Of a stretch of 64,000 nt of DNA, positions 44,235 through 53,446 are shown one piece after another. The translations under genes were made by a program, and so were the position numbers. Source of the stretch: Bradyrhizobium sp. ARR65 (lineage in GTDB: Bacteria > Pseudomonadota > Alphaproteobacteria > Rhizobiales > Xanthobacteraceae). The stretch lies in NCBI RefSeq assembly GCF_000472385.1, contig NZ_AWZU01000030.1, positions 31,297 through 95,296 of the forward strand. Reading direction: 5' to 3'. Within the stretch, counting starts at the first letter, position 1. The number at the start of each line of letters is the position of its first letter. The notes under the pieces are model-generated. The model was not told where the DNA came from, searched no databases, and saw only the letters and a list, made by a program, of their open reading frames with translations.

Positions 44235-45173
44235 TTAGCGGGCTGCAGTCCAGCCTTTGTAGTCCTTGAGGTTTTCGGCCGTAATCAGCTTCGGATCGAG
44301 CAGAACGGTCGACTCGGCCGGCTTCTTGCCGGCAAGAACCTCCGCCGCCATGTTGAGCGACTGTCCGGCCATGACATACGGATCCTGCGAGGCCGAGGCC
44401 TTGATCAGCGACTTGCCGCTGGCGAACTCCTTCTCGATGTCGGGCGCGCCATCGACCGCCGTGATGATGAACTCCTTGCGGTTGAGCTGGCGAGCGGCAA
44501 GCTGCGCGCCGATCGCCGTCGGATCGTTGATGGCGAAGACCGCATCGATCTTGTCGAAACGGGTCAGCAGGGCCTGAAAGACCTTTAAGCCGCCGTCACG
44601 CGAGCCTTCCGCATTCTGATCGTCCGACAGGATCTTGATGTCGGGATACTTGGAGAGCAGCTTCTTGCAGCCCTGCACGCGGTCGAGGATGGACGACGAG
44701 GCCGGGCCGTTGAGGATGATATAGTTGCCCTTGCCGCCCGTCCGCTCGACCAGATACTGGCAGGCCTCCTCGCCCGCCTTGACATTGTTGGTCATCACCG
44801 TGACGTCGGCGCCCGGCGCCGAGACGTCGAATGCAGCGACGACAATGCCGGCCGCCTGCGCCTTCTTGACCGCCGGCGCAATGGCCTTCGCGTCGACGGC
44901 GTTCAGCATGATCACGTCGACGCCGGCGGCGATGAAGTTGTCGACCTGTGAGACTTGCTTGTTGAGGTCATAGTCCGCGGACACGGACGTGACCTGGACC
45001 TTCGGGTTGATCTTCTTGGCGGCGTCCTCGATGCCCTTGATGGTGGCGACGAAGAACGGATTGCCGAGCAGGCCAACCGAGATGCCAACCTTGTTGAGTT
45101 CCTTGGCGGATGCCGGAGCAAACGCGATCGACGCCAGGGCGGTGGCGCAGAGCAGTCTGGTGATGCACTTCAT
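44235..45173 (-). CDS. Sugar ABC transporter substrate-binding protein, RbsB-like (module C)
   Basis: 312-residue periplasmic binder of the ribose/galactose group. Signal peptide MKCITRLLCATALASIAFAPASA-K; mature start KVGISVGLLGNPFFVATIKGIEDAA; QVDNFIAAGVDVIMLNAVD; AINDPTAIGAQLAARQ and ITAVDGAPDIEKEFASG are the usual pocket segments. A 142-base gap separates it from the permease gene upstream, enough for its own promoter. Ligand probably a pentose, hexulose or polyol related to the neighbouring epimerase. Confidence 0.88.
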   Translation of the reverse strand: MKCITRLLCATALASIAFAPASAKELNKVGISVGLLGNPFFVATIKGIEDAAKKINPKVQVTSVSADYDLNKQVSQVDNFIAAGVDVIMLNAVDAKAIAPAVKKAQAAGIVVAAFDVSAPGADVTVMTNNVKAGEEACQYLVERTGGKGNYIILNGPASSSILDRVQGCKKLLSKYPDIKILSDDQNAEGSRDGGLKVFQALLTRFDKIDAVFAINDPTAIGAQLAARQLNRKEFIITAVDGAPDIEKEFASGKSLIKASASQDPYVMAGQSLNMAAEVLAGKKPAESTVLLDPKLITAENLKDYKGWTAAR

Positions 45174-45315
45174 TCATTTCCTCCCATGGTGCCGCACCTG
45201 TCGCGGTGCGTTGTGTAAAACCTGACCAGTGCTGATCGCTTCGCAAGTCCGTACAGAGCTCGCCACGAATGCAACGAAGTTGCAAAGCAGGCATTAGCCG
45301 GCGCATTGAGGTCGA

Positions 45316-46311
45316 TCATGTCCGCGCTCCCGCCTGGAGGCGATAGCGGTCGAGGGCGACCGCAACGATGATGACCAATCCTTTGATAATGTACTGCCAG
45401 ATGTCGGAGATACCGGCGAGGATGAGTCCGTTGGACAGCACAGCAATGATCAGACCGCCGACAAGCGTGCCCCAGATCGAGCCGACGCCGCCGACAAAGC
45501 TGGTGCCGCCGAGAATCACGGCCGCGATGGCGTCGAGTTCATAGGACTGGCCGAGCTGAAGTCCGTTTGCGGCATAGAGTCGGGCCGCCGACAACGCGCC
45601 ACCGAGACCTGCCAGCAGGCCGGAGACACCGTAGACGAAGAGCAGAACCAACGGCACCTTAATGCCGGTGAGCCGCGCGGCCTCCGCGTTGCCGCCGACC
45701 GCATAGATCCAGGTTCCGAGCACCGTGCGCGTGAGCACGAGCCAGGAGATGATGACGACCGAGAGCGCGATGATGACGAGCCAGGGGATCTCGAGGAAAG
45801 TTCCGTTGCCCAGGAAGTCGAAAGGCAAGGAGGAATTGAAGACGGTTGTGTCGTTGCCGAGCAAGCGCGCAATGCCGCGCACGGCCGTCAGCGAGCCCAA
45901 GGTGACGATAAAGGGTGGCAACTTGACATAAGCGACGAGGACCCCGTTGACGAGACCAAAGCAGAGGCCGACCAGAATGGCAGCCGGCACGCCGAGCATG
46001 CCGATGTCGGGCATCAGCGAGACGATGACGGCGACCATGGCCGAGGCCGCCAGTACGGAGCCGACCGACAGATCGATTCCGCCGGTGAGGATGACAAAAG
46101 TCATGCCGGCCGCCAGCACGATGTTGATCGACGACTGCTGCATGACGATCAATAGGTTGGTATCCGTCATGAAGCGCGGATTGATGAGCTGAAAGCCGAC
46201 GGCCAGCAGCACCAGGATCGGCAGCATGCCCAAGGCGGCAAAAGCCGTCTGGAAACGCGCCTGACGCAGACTCGCTATCGGAGCGGTCGATGTCGTCGCT
46301 CTATCACTCAT
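45316..46311 (-). CDS. Sugar ABC transporter permease, RbsC family (module C)
   Basis: 331 residues from the ATG at 46311, overlapping the ATPase stop (ATGA). Family blocks FVILTGGIDLSVGSVLAASAMVAV, NGVLVAYVKLPPFIVTLGSLTAVRGIARL and AVILGGTSFVGGVGSIWGTLVGG. A single permease, expected to act as a homodimer, in contrast to module B. Confidence 0.9.
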   Translation of the reverse strand: MSDRATTSTAPIASLRQARFQTAFAALGMLPILVLLAVGFQLINPRFMTDTNLLIVMQQSSINIVLAAGMTFVILTGGIDLSVGSVLAASAMVAVIVSLMPDIGMLGVPAAILVGLCFGLVNGVLVAYVKLPPFIVTLGSLTAVRGIARLLGNDTTVFNSSLPFDFLGNGTFLEIPWLVIIALSVVIISWLVLTRTVLGTWIYAVGGNAEAARLTGIKVPLVLLFVYGVSGLLAGLGGALSAARLYAANGLQLGQSYELDAIAAVILGGTSFVGGVGSIWGTLVGGLIIAVLSNGLILAGISDIWQYIIKGLVIIVAVALDRYRLQAGART

Positions 46312-47837
46312 GTTGCCGATGCTCCGGTCGCAAGCTCCATGATCGCTTCTTGACTGATCGGCTTGCATTCGCGGGCAGCCACCTCGCCGACGATTGCGCC
46401 GTCGCGCATCACCAGCGCCCGGTCAGCGACGCCGACGACTTCGGGCAGTTCGCTGGAGATCATCAGGATCGCGATGCCGCTCTTGGCGAGGTCGTCGATG
46501 ATGCGGTAGATCTCGGACTTGGCGCCGACATCAACGCCGCGCGTCGGTTCGTCCAAGATGACGATCTTCGGTTTCGTCTCCAACAGGCGGGCGAGAAGCA
46601 CCTTCTGCTGGTTGCCGCCGGACAGCGATCCGACATTCACCTTGGTCGACTTGGTACGGATGGACAGATTTGACACCGCCTGCGCGGCGCGCCTGTCTCC
46701 CACCGCATAATTGCGCCAACCGAACCGGTTCGCATCGCGCGACAGCACACCCATGTTGACATTGTCTGCGACCGACATGTCGAGAAAGAGGCCGAGCTCC
46801 TTGCGGTCTTCGGTCAGATAAGTGATCCCCGCGTTCAGTGCGGCTGCGGGTGAGGAAATGTCGATCGGCTTGCCGTCGAGTTCCAACGAACCCGCCGTCT
46901 TGCGATCAGCGCCGAAGATTAGCCGCGCCAGCTCCGTGCGGCCCGAGCCAACAAGCCCCGAAAGCGCGAGAACCTCGCCTTCATGCAAATCGAAGGAACA
47001 GTCCCGCACCAGCACGCCGTCGGACATGCCACGGACCGTCAGGGCGACCGGACGGCGCGCGCCGGGCGGGCGATGCTCCTTTTTGTAGAAAGCCGAGAGG
47101 TCGCGCCCGACCATCATCGACACCAACGCCGAGGCGCTGAGCTCGCTGCGCTCCAATGTGCCGACATAACCGCCGTCGCGGAGCACGCTGACGCGGTCGG
47201 CGAGCTCGTACACCTCGTCCATGCGGTGACTGATGTAGATGATGGCGATGCCTTGCGCCTTCAGGCCGACAACGACCTCGAACAGCCGGTCGGTTTCGCG
47301 CGATGTGAGGGATGTCGTCGGCTCGTCCAGCACGATGATCCGCGCATCGGTCGACAACGCGCGCGCAATCTCGACGAGCTGGCGCTCGCCGAGCGACAGC
47401 CGCGCCACCTTGGTGCGCGGCGAAAAGGAAACGCCCAAGCGCTCGAGGATCGCCTCGGCGCGGGCCACCATCTTGCCAGCGTCCACAATGCCGAAACGCC
47501 GGGGCTCGTTGCCTAGGAAAATGTTCTGCGCGACGGTGAGGTTGGGCGCCAGCGACAGTTCCTGATAGATCACGGCGACGCCATTCGCCCGCGCCCTGAT
47601 CGGATCTCCTGTTACCACCGGCTTTCCGTCAATGAGGATCTCACCGCCCGGATCGGGCCGGCAGGCCCCCGACAGCACTTTCATCAAGGTCGATTTGCCA
47701 GCACCGTTCTCTCCCATCAGCGCATGCAGCTCGCCGGGAAATACGGTCAGGGAAACGCTCTTGAGCGCCTGCACCGGGCCGAACGTCTTGCTGATATCGC
47801 GCATGTCCAGCATGGGTGTCGGCTTGGCGCTGAGCAT
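46308..47837 (-). CDS. Sugar ABC transporter ATPase, RbsA family (module C)
   Basis: 509-residue double ATPase. N-half Walker A GENGAGKST, signature LSLGERQLVEIARAL, Walker B IIVLDEPTTSL; C-half GLVGSGRTEL, LSGGNQQKVLLARLL and IVILDEPTRGVDVGAK. Starts one base after the DeoR regulator stop, so regulator and importer are on one transcript. Confidence 0.9.
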   Translation of the reverse strand: MLSAKPTPMLDMRDISKTFGPVQALKSVSLTVFPGELHALMGENGAGKSTLMKVLSGACRPDPGGEILIDGKPVVTGDPIRARANGVAVIYQELSLAPNLTVAQNIFLGNEPRRFGIVDAGKMVARAEAILERLGVSFSPRTKVARLSLGERQLVEIARALSTDARIIVLDEPTTSLTSRETDRLFEVVVGLKAQGIAIIYISHRMDEVYELADRVSVLRDGGYVGTLERSELSASALVSMMVGRDLSAFYKKEHRPPGARRPVALTVRGMSDGVLVRDCSFDLHEGEVLALSGLVGSGRTELARLIFGADRKTAGSLELDGKPIDISSPAAALNAGITYLTEDRKELGLFLDMSVADNVNMGVLSRDANRFGWRNYAVGDRRAAQAVSNLSIRTKSTKVNVGSLSGGNQQKVLLARLLETKPKIVILDEPTRGVDVGAKSEIYRIIDDLAKSGIAILMISSELPEVVGVADRALVMRDGAIVGEVAARECKPISQEAIMELATGASAT

Positions 47838-47838
47838 G

Positions 47839-48621
47839 TCAGGCGTCCTGTCCTGTCGCCCGCGCGATGCGCACGTTGACCCCGGCGTTCTCCAGCATGC
47901 GGGCGGCGGCGTCGCTCAGCGCCTCATCCGTAATCACCGTGCCGACGCGTGACAGCGGCAGCGAGACATTGCGCGCATGGATCGAGAATTTCCGGCTGTC
48001 GGCCAGCACGATGATCTGGTCGGCGTTCTGACTGAGCTCGATGATCGAACGCACCATCAGCGGGTGCGATTCCAGAAGGCCCTCGGCGGCAATGCCCTGG
48101 GCGCCGACGAAATATTTCGACGCATAGAACTGCGGCGGATGATGCGGCGAATAAATCACCCTCGGCTCACGGTGCAGATCGCCCCCGGCAACTGTCAGGC
48201 TGCAGCGCCCGTGGTCGCCAAGATAGCCGGCCAGCGGCATGGAATTGGTGAACAGCCGGATGTTACGGTCAGCGAGCTTCACGCCGAGGTGGAAACAGGT
48301 CGAGCCGCCATTGACGATCACCGCTTCGCCGTCTTGCACCATGGTGGCCGCGAGTTCGGCGATCTGCCTTTTGGCTTCCACCGCCAGGTCGCGGTTCTCG
48401 TCGTAAGGACGCGCAAAGGCCGTGCCCGCTTTCGATGCCACGTCGAGTGCCGAAACACCGCCGTAGACCTTACGCGCGCTGCCTAGCTCGTCGATCTTGT
48501 CGATATCGCGCCGGACAGTCGCTGCCGAAACGCCAAGGCGCTCCTGCAATTCGCGCACCGACGCGAACGGGCGATCGCGCAGCAGTTCTACGATCAGCCG
48601 CTGACGGACCAAATCGTTCAA
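47839..48621 (-). CDS. DeoR-family transcriptional regulator (RhaR-like; module C)
   Basis: 260 residues: N-terminal winged helix FASVRELQERLGVSAATVRRDIDKIDELG (residues ~19-47) with the DeoR signature, then the sugar-phosphate sensor domain with VIVNGGSTCFHLGVKL, GAQGIAAEGLLESHPLMVRSI and IIVLADSRKFSIHA. Divergent from rhaD with 192 bases between the starts; the R. leguminosarum rhamnose locus also has a DeoR-type regulator (RhaR) divergent from rhaDI, so control of rhaD and of modules C/B is likely. Confidence 0.88.
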   Translation of the reverse strand: MNDLVRQRLIVELLRDRPFASVRELQERLGVSAATVRRDIDKIDELGSARKVYGGVSALDVASKAGTAFARPYDENRDLAVEAKRQIAELAATMVQDGEAVIVNGGSTCFHLGVKLADRNIRLFTNSMPLAGYLGDHGRCSLTVAGGDLHREPRVIYSPHHPPQFYASKYFVGAQGIAAEGLLESHPLMVRSIIELSQNADQIIVLADSRKFSIHARNVSLPLSRVGTVITDEALSDAAARMLENAGVNVRIARATGQDA

Positions 48622-48692
48622 TGATTTCCTCCCGGCGCGCTTCAGCGCCTTGATCTAACTTACGCACGATAGAGCAGAGCGCAAGCACATTT

Positions 48693-48708
48693 TGATCGAA
48701 CGCGATCA
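48693..48708. promoter_or_regulatory. Inverted repeat between the DeoR regulator and rhaD
   Basis: TGATCG-AACG-CGATCA is a perfect 6-4-6 dyad, 72 bases before the deoR-type start and about 105 bases before rhaD. A good candidate operator for the DeoR regulator; no clear -35/-10 pair could be fixed. Confidence 0.42.
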
Positions 48709-48813
48709 TGTGCGGTGCAAGATGGTCATATTACATCTTTTTATGATTGACTTTTATCGTTGGCGACCGTGAATGGATCGCGCCCCACCGTCGGTGCCGC
48801 ATAGGAGAATTCC

Positions 48814-50916
48814 ATGTCAGACGCACACGCTGCAGCCCGGCTCGCGAACCTTTGGGACGACGCCAAGGCGACAGGGATGAGCGAACCCGAGCGGCTGGTA
48901 TATCGCTCCAACATCCTCGGCTCCGACAAACGCGTCACCAACTATGGCGGCGGCAACACCTCGTCCAAGATCTGGCAGACAGATCCGCTGACCGGCGAGC
49001 AGGTCGAGGTCCTTTGGGTGAAAGGCTCCGGCGGCGACAGCGCCACGATCAAGCTCAACGGGTTCGCCACCCTTTACATGGACAAGCTGCGCGCGCTGAA
49101 GCGCCTCTACCGCGGGCCGGCGCACGAAGACGAGATGGTCGGCTACCTGCCGCACTGCACTTTCAATCTCAATCCTCGAGCGGCTTCCATCGATACGCCT
49201 TTGCACGCCCTCGTGCCAAAGCCCTTCGTCGACCACATGCATCCCGACGCGATCATCGCGATCGCGGCGGCGAAGGACTCGAGGATACTCACGCAGAAGA
49301 TCTTCGGCGACCGGATCGGCTGGCTGCCATGGAGACGGCCAGGCTTCGAGCTTGGCCTCTGGCTCGAAAAATTCTGCCAAGAGAACCCCGAAGCCAACGG
49401 CGTCGTGCTCGAAAGTCACGGGCTGTTCACCTGGGGCGACACGCCAAAGCAATGCTACGAGACGACCATCGCGACGATCAACAGAGCGATCCAATGGCTC
49501 GAGGCTGAAACCAAGAGTAAGTCGGTCTTCGGTGGAGCTGCGGTCAAATCGCTGCCCACCGAGCAGCGGCGGGCCATTGCCGCCAGATTGATGCCGAAGA
49601 TTCGCGGGTTGATTTCGGCCGGAAGCTACAAGCTCGGCCATTTTGACGATTCCCCACCTGTGCTGGAGTTCGTCAACTCGAACGATCTGCGGCCGCTGGC
49701 GGCCCTCGGCACATCGTGTCCCGATCATTTCCTGCGCACAAAGATTCGGCCGCTGGTGATCGAGTTCGACCCTGCCAAGCCTGATGTCGACGCCGTGCTT
49801 GCCCGCCTGTCCGGTGTGATCGATGCCTATCGCGCGGACTATCGGGCTTATTACGACCGCAGCAAACGCTCGGCATCGCCAGCCATGCGCGACCCGAACC
49901 CTGTGGTCTATCTGATGCCCGGCGTAGGCATGTTCACCTTCGCCGCCGACAAGACGACGGCACGCGTTTCCGGCGAGTTCTACGTGAATGCGATCAATGT
50001 CATGCGCGGTGCCTCGGCCGTTTCGTCCTATGTCGGCCTGCCCGAGCAGGAAGCCTTCGACATCGAATACTGGTCGCTCGAGGAAGCGAAGCTGCAGCGC
50101 ATGCCGAAGCCGAAATCGCTGGCAGGACGCATCGCGCTCGTCACCGGCGGCGCCGGCGGCATCGGCAGCGCGGCCGCTACGCGGCTGCTGCGTGAAGGCG
50201 CATGCGTCGTCATCGCCGATATCGACGCGGCCTCGCTCGCAAAGACCAATGAGGAGCTCGGCGCCGCCTTCGGCAGGGACTGTGTGCGGCCGGTGAAGCT
50301 CGACGTCACAGAGGAAAGCGACGTCGCCGCCGCCTTCGTCGACTGCGCGGTTGAGTTCGGCGGCATCGACATCCTGGTTTCCAATGCCGGCATCTCGTCG
50401 TCCGCCTCGATCGTGGATACCCAGCTTTCCACGTGGAACCGCAATCTCGATATCCTGGCGAAAGGCTACTTTCTCGTCTCGCGCGAGGCGTTCCGCTATT
50501 TCATGCAACAGCAACTCGGCGGCAATATCGTCTTCATTGCATCGAAGAACGGGCTTGCCGCCTCACCCAATGCCGCCGCCTACTGTACGGCGAAGGCGGC
50601 CGAGATCCACCTCGCCCGCTGCCTTGCGCTCGAAGGTGCGGAGCATCAGATCCGGGTGAACACGGTGAACCCCGATGCGGTGCTGCGCGGCTCCAAGATA
50701 TGGACCGGCGAATGGCGAGAGCAGCGTGCTGCGGCCTATTCGATGCACCCGGACGAGCTGGAAGAACACTATCGCAAACGTTCGATGCTAAAGCGCTCGG
50801 TGTTTCCAGAGGATGTCGCGGAAGCCGTATATTTCCTAGCCTCGGACTCGTCGGCTAAATCGACCGGCAACATCATCAACGTCGACGCCGGAAACGCCCA
50901 GAGTTTTACGCGCTGA
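48814..50916 (+). CDS. rhaD: Bifunctional rhamnulose-1-phosphate aldolase/short-chain dehydrogenase RhaD
   Basis: 700-residue fusion. Residues ~1-400 are a class II aldolase (TNYGGGNTSSKIW, WVKGSGGDSATIK, ASIDTPLHALVPKPFVDHMHPD, WRRPGFELGLWL, VLESHGLFTWGD), cleaving rhamnulose 1-phosphate to dihydroxyacetone phosphate and L-lactaldehyde. Residues ~432-700 are a short-chain dehydrogenase (ALVTGGAGGIGSAAATRLL, LVSNAGISS, catalytic Y-x3-K in AAYCTAKAAE near 589-593) that oxidises lactaldehyde to lactate. This is the rhizobial RhaD form. A ribosome site GGAGAA precedes the ATG. It is the only plus-strand gene of the sugar block, divergent from the DeoR regulator. Confidence 0.92.
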   Translation: MSDAHAAARLANLWDDAKATGMSEPERLVYRSNILGSDKRVTNYGGGNTSSKIWQTDPLTGEQVEVLWVKGSGGDSATIKLNGFATLYMDKLRALKRLYRGPAHEDEMVGYLPHCTFNLNPRAASIDTPLHALVPKPFVDHMHPDAIIAIAAAKDSRILTQKIFGDRIGWLPWRRPGFELGLWLEKFCQENPEANGVVLESHGLFTWGDTPKQCYETTIATINRAIQWLEAETKSKSVFGGAAVKSLPTEQRRAIAARLMPKIRGLISAGSYKLGHFDDSPPVLEFVNSNDLRPLAALGTSCPDHFLRTKIRPLVIEFDPAKPDVDAVLARLSGVIDAYRADYRAYYDRSKRSASPAMRDPNPVVYLMPGVGMFTFAADKTTARVSGEFYVNAINVMRGASAVSSYVGLPEQEAFDIEYWSLEEAKLQRMPKPKSLAGRIALVTGGAGGIGSAAATRLLREGACVVIADIDAASLAKTNEELGAAFGRDCVRPVKLDVTEESDVAAAFVDCAVEFGGIDILVSNAGISSSASIVDTQLSTWNRNLDILAKGYFLVSREAFRYFMQQQLGGNIVFIASKNGLAASPNAAAYCTAKAAEIHLARCLALEGAEHQIRVNTVNPDAVLRGSKIWTGEWREQRAAAYSMHPDELEEHYRKRSMLKRSVFPEDVAEAVYFLASDSSAKSTGNIINVDAGNAQSFTR

Positions 50917-50927
50917 TCGGTCACCCG

Positions 50928-50958
50928 CCGGCGCACGACGCCTGCGGGCAAGCGCCGG
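50928..50958 (+). terminator. Weak stem-loop after rhaD
   Basis: CCGGCGC (50928-50934) pairs with GCGCCGG (50952-50958), 11 bases after the rhaD stop. The loop is long (17 bases) and there is no U run, so termination is only a guess. Confidence 0.3.
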
Positions 50959-51129
50959 ACCGGATCGGCTTGCCTTTTGCCTTGAGCGGACAGGCACATC
51001 ACTGCGTTGCTGCGTTTCGCTCAAAGCGCTTGTTCTCGGCGATGAACCAACGGGCCGTCCATACCCCGCCAGCACGCGATCAGCCCCGGTGATGGATTGC
51101 CCGCTGCCGGGTGGCGCGCGCTGCGCAAC

Positions 51130-51456
51130 TCACTCCGGGTCCATGGAGACGACCACGAGCCCGTCAACCTGGATCAGAAAAGCCATCGTCGGCTCGTCCG
51201 AGGCCGGGGCTAAATGAATGGCTCGTTCGAATGCGGCGATCTCATCGCGGCCCGCCGGCCGGGGCGCCAGGGTGGACGTGGCGGTGCAGATCGGAAGGCC
51301 CACTGAGGTCAGGGCGCAAAGATCGGCTCTGAGATCCGCATCACGCGAAATCTCGGCCGCCTCGTCGACGCTAGCGGCCTCGAAGGCCAGCGTCGGCCTG
51401 CCGTCCACCTCGAGGACAAAAATCTGCCGTTGGTTGCCCAAGAACTCACTCACCAA
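51130..51456 (-). CDS. Uncharacterised 108-aa protein
   Basis: No domain recognised. It has a balanced composition with segments such as QIFVLEVDGRPTLAFEAASVDEAAEI and TMAFLIQVDGLVVVSMD that look like a small alpha/beta fold; no signal peptide or helix anchor. The two halves both begin with a strand of the form F-L/V-x-V-D-G, hinting at an internal pseudo-repeat. Stands alone between rhaD (convergent) and the CapA-like gene. Confidence 0.6.
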   Translation of the reverse strand: MVSEFLGNQRQIFVLEVDGRPTLAFEAASVDEAAEISRDADLRADLCALTSVGLPICTATSTLAPRPAGRDEIAAFERAIHLAPASDEPTMAFLIQVDGLVVVSMDPE

Positions 51457-51722
51457 TCAAATTGAACGTCAGCCGGTCGACTATGTCTTCCGGAGCGTAA
51501 CGAACGTAGGAAATGATCAGCGCTTCTTCATATAGCGGGTAGTTTTGGCGATGAATACGGTAATTGGACGGTAAAATTCTCCGCCCGAAAAAGGCTGCGA
51601 CGGCGACATCGGGGGTAAGCCTTCCGTTTGTACGGCAGGCGGTTTCAATTCAGCTCGAACGACAAGCTCGACGCTTTCACGGCCGCGGCAAATAGACAAG
51701 CACGCATCGGTTTCGGTTACTC

Positions 51723-52850
51723 TCAGGCCGTTGCCGCCACTGGCGTTACCTCGAGCTGACGATCGGCTCTCAGCGCAACCTGCGTGGCGAAGCGCCGGCA
51801 CTCCCGATCGAGCGTCTGCTGGAGCCAGGCTATGTCCGAACCTGAGGGAATGCAGAGGCGGAAATTCCTGATCTGCAGGGGAGCAAGCGTGAGCGCACGG
51901 AGCCGTCCATCGGCCGTTTCCAGATCCGCGAAATACATCAGCACCAGATCGTCGCGGTAGCGCTCGTACCCGCCGATGCCTTCGTAGTCGTTGAGAAAGT
52001 CGCCGCACCCATACAGAATGAGGCGATCGCGATAGATCTCGATGGCGCGCGGATGATGCGACGAATGACCGTGAACGACTGATACGCCGGCCTTGTCGAT
52101 CAGCGCGCGCGCGAAGATCCTCTGCTCATGGGAAACGTGGTAGCCCCAATTGGATCCCCAATGGATCGAAACCACGACGAGGTCGCCCGGCTTTCTGATT
52201 GCCGCGATCTGGCCGGCAATCTCCGATGCGCTCGCCTCGGACAGATCACCGAGCACGTTGACGCCGGCGGCGTGGTCCGTGGCGGCCCAGTCATAGGGGA
52301 CGCCGCTCGAGGGCGATCCGAATGAAAAGATCAGCAGTCGCGTCTCGGCGAGCTCGAGCACCGCAGGCGAGCCGGCTTCCCGCGCATTGTGGCCCGCGCC
52401 CGCTGTGCTGATCTCGAGCCCTTCCAATGTCGCAAGTGTCTCATTCAGGCCGCCGGGTCCCCAATCGAGCACATGATTGTTGGCCAATACGCAGCAATCG
52501 ATCTTCGCGGTTGAAAGACATTCCGCATTCTCGGGGCTCATGCGGTAGTTGATCCCCTTCTCGGCGCGATCGTCGCTCCGCGTTACGGCCGTTTCGAGGT
52601 TGATGATCCGCGCATCGGGCTGCATGCGCTCGAATTCGCCCAGCGCCGCGCCCCAGACGTAGGACGGGCCGTTGCGCCGCGGGATGGGCCCGCTCGCGCG
52701 CTCCGCCAGCAGCACATAGGCCTCCGCGGAGCGCAGATAATCCTCGTCAATTTCCGGGCTGCAGGGATGTGCCAGCACCTGGTCGATGCCGCGGCCGCAC
52801 ATGACGTCTCCGCACAGGAAGAGCCGTACAGTATGTGATCGGTCTATCAT
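51723..52850 (-). CDS. CapA-family metallophosphoesterase-like protein
   Basis: 375-residue PGA_cap/CapA protein, named after the poly-gamma-glutamate capsule gene but widespread with unknown roles. Metal-site motifs: FLCGDVMCGRGID, IINLETAVT, VLANNHVLDWGPGGLNETLATL, VVSIHWGSNWGY and SVVHGHSSHHPRAIEIY. No signal peptide, so this copy looks cytoplasmic. No capsule partners (CapB/CapC) are nearby, so polymer synthesis is not supported; a phosphatase or esterase role is possible. Confidence 0.85.
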   Translation of the reverse strand: MIDRSHTVRLFLCGDVMCGRGIDQVLAHPCSPEIDEDYLRSAEAYVLLAERASGPIPRRNGPSYVWGAALGEFERMQPDARIINLETAVTRSDDRAEKGINYRMSPENAECLSTAKIDCCVLANNHVLDWGPGGLNETLATLEGLEISTAGAGHNAREAGSPAVLELAETRLLIFSFGSPSSGVPYDWAATDHAAGVNVLGDLSEASASEIAGQIAAIRKPGDLVVVSIHWGSNWGYHVSHEQRIFARALIDKAGVSVVHGHSSHHPRAIEIYRDRLILYGCGDFLNDYEGIGGYERYRDDLVLMYFADLETADGRLRALTLAPLQIRNFRLCIPSGSDIAWLQQTLDRECRRFATQVALRADRQLEVTPVAATA

Positions 52851-52971
52851 CGATTTTGATCCGATTGCACGATACCATACGAGAGCTACTGCTGGCCTAC
52901 TGCGGCGAGCTGCAACTGGAAGAACTCGTCAAGTCCGAGCCGATATCTCCTGCAGCCACATGGAGAAAACC

Positions 52972-53421
52972 ATGAAGCTCGTTTCAAGCGCCTTCGCCGA
53001 CGGTGCGGCAATTCCACGACGCTTTACCTGCGACGGCGAGAACCTCTCGCCGCCCCTGCAATGGTCCGGCGCGCCCGAGGGCACGCACAGCTTTGTCCTG
53101 CTTTGCGATGATCCGGACGCGCCCGGCGGCACATGGCATCACTGGGCGATTTACGACATGGCCCCGACCGTCGCCCAACTCGCGGAAGGCGCCGCACAGA
53201 AGACGAACATGAAGCAGGCGGTGAACGACTTTCGCAAAACGGGCTATGGCGGGCCGTGTCCGCCTCGCGGCCATGGCCCCCATCACTATCATTTCAGGCT
53301 GCTTGCCCTTTCGGCCGACCATCTGCGGCTCGAGGGCAATGCGTCCTGCCGCGACGCCGAGCGCGAGGCCCGCAAGTCCACACTCGCGGAAGCCATTCTC
53401 GTCGGCTGGTATGAACGATAG
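52972..53421 (+). CDS. YbhB/YbcL family Raf kinase inhibitor-like (PEBP) protein
   Basis: 149 residues from the ATG at 52972, which has GGAG six bases before it; an ATG at 52960 is in frame. Phosphatidylethanolamine-binding fold: LVLLCDDPDAPGGTWHHWAIYDMAP-type ligand pocket (reads FVLLCDDPDAPGG here) and YGGPCPPRGHGPHHYHFRL. Function in bacteria is not settled. Monocistronic, divergent from the CapA-like gene. Confidence 0.9.
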   Translation: MKLVSSAFADGAAIPRRFTCDGENLSPPLQWSGAPEGTHSFVLLCDDPDAPGGTWHHWAIYDMAPTVAQLAEGAAQKTNMKQAVNDFRKTGYGGPCPPRGHGPHHYHFRLLALSADHLRLEGNASCRDAEREARKSTLAEAILVGWYER

Positions 53422-53446
53422 GCGAACCCGCGCCGGAGCCGGGTGC

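Noticed and set aside
48817..50514. A 565-aa frame opposite rhaD
   Set aside because: Antisense shadow of a clear bifunctional enzyme, without motifs or ribosome site.
51723..52850. Poly-gamma-glutamate capsule synthesis
   Set aside because: Only a CapA-like gene without signal peptide is present; CapB and CapC are absent.
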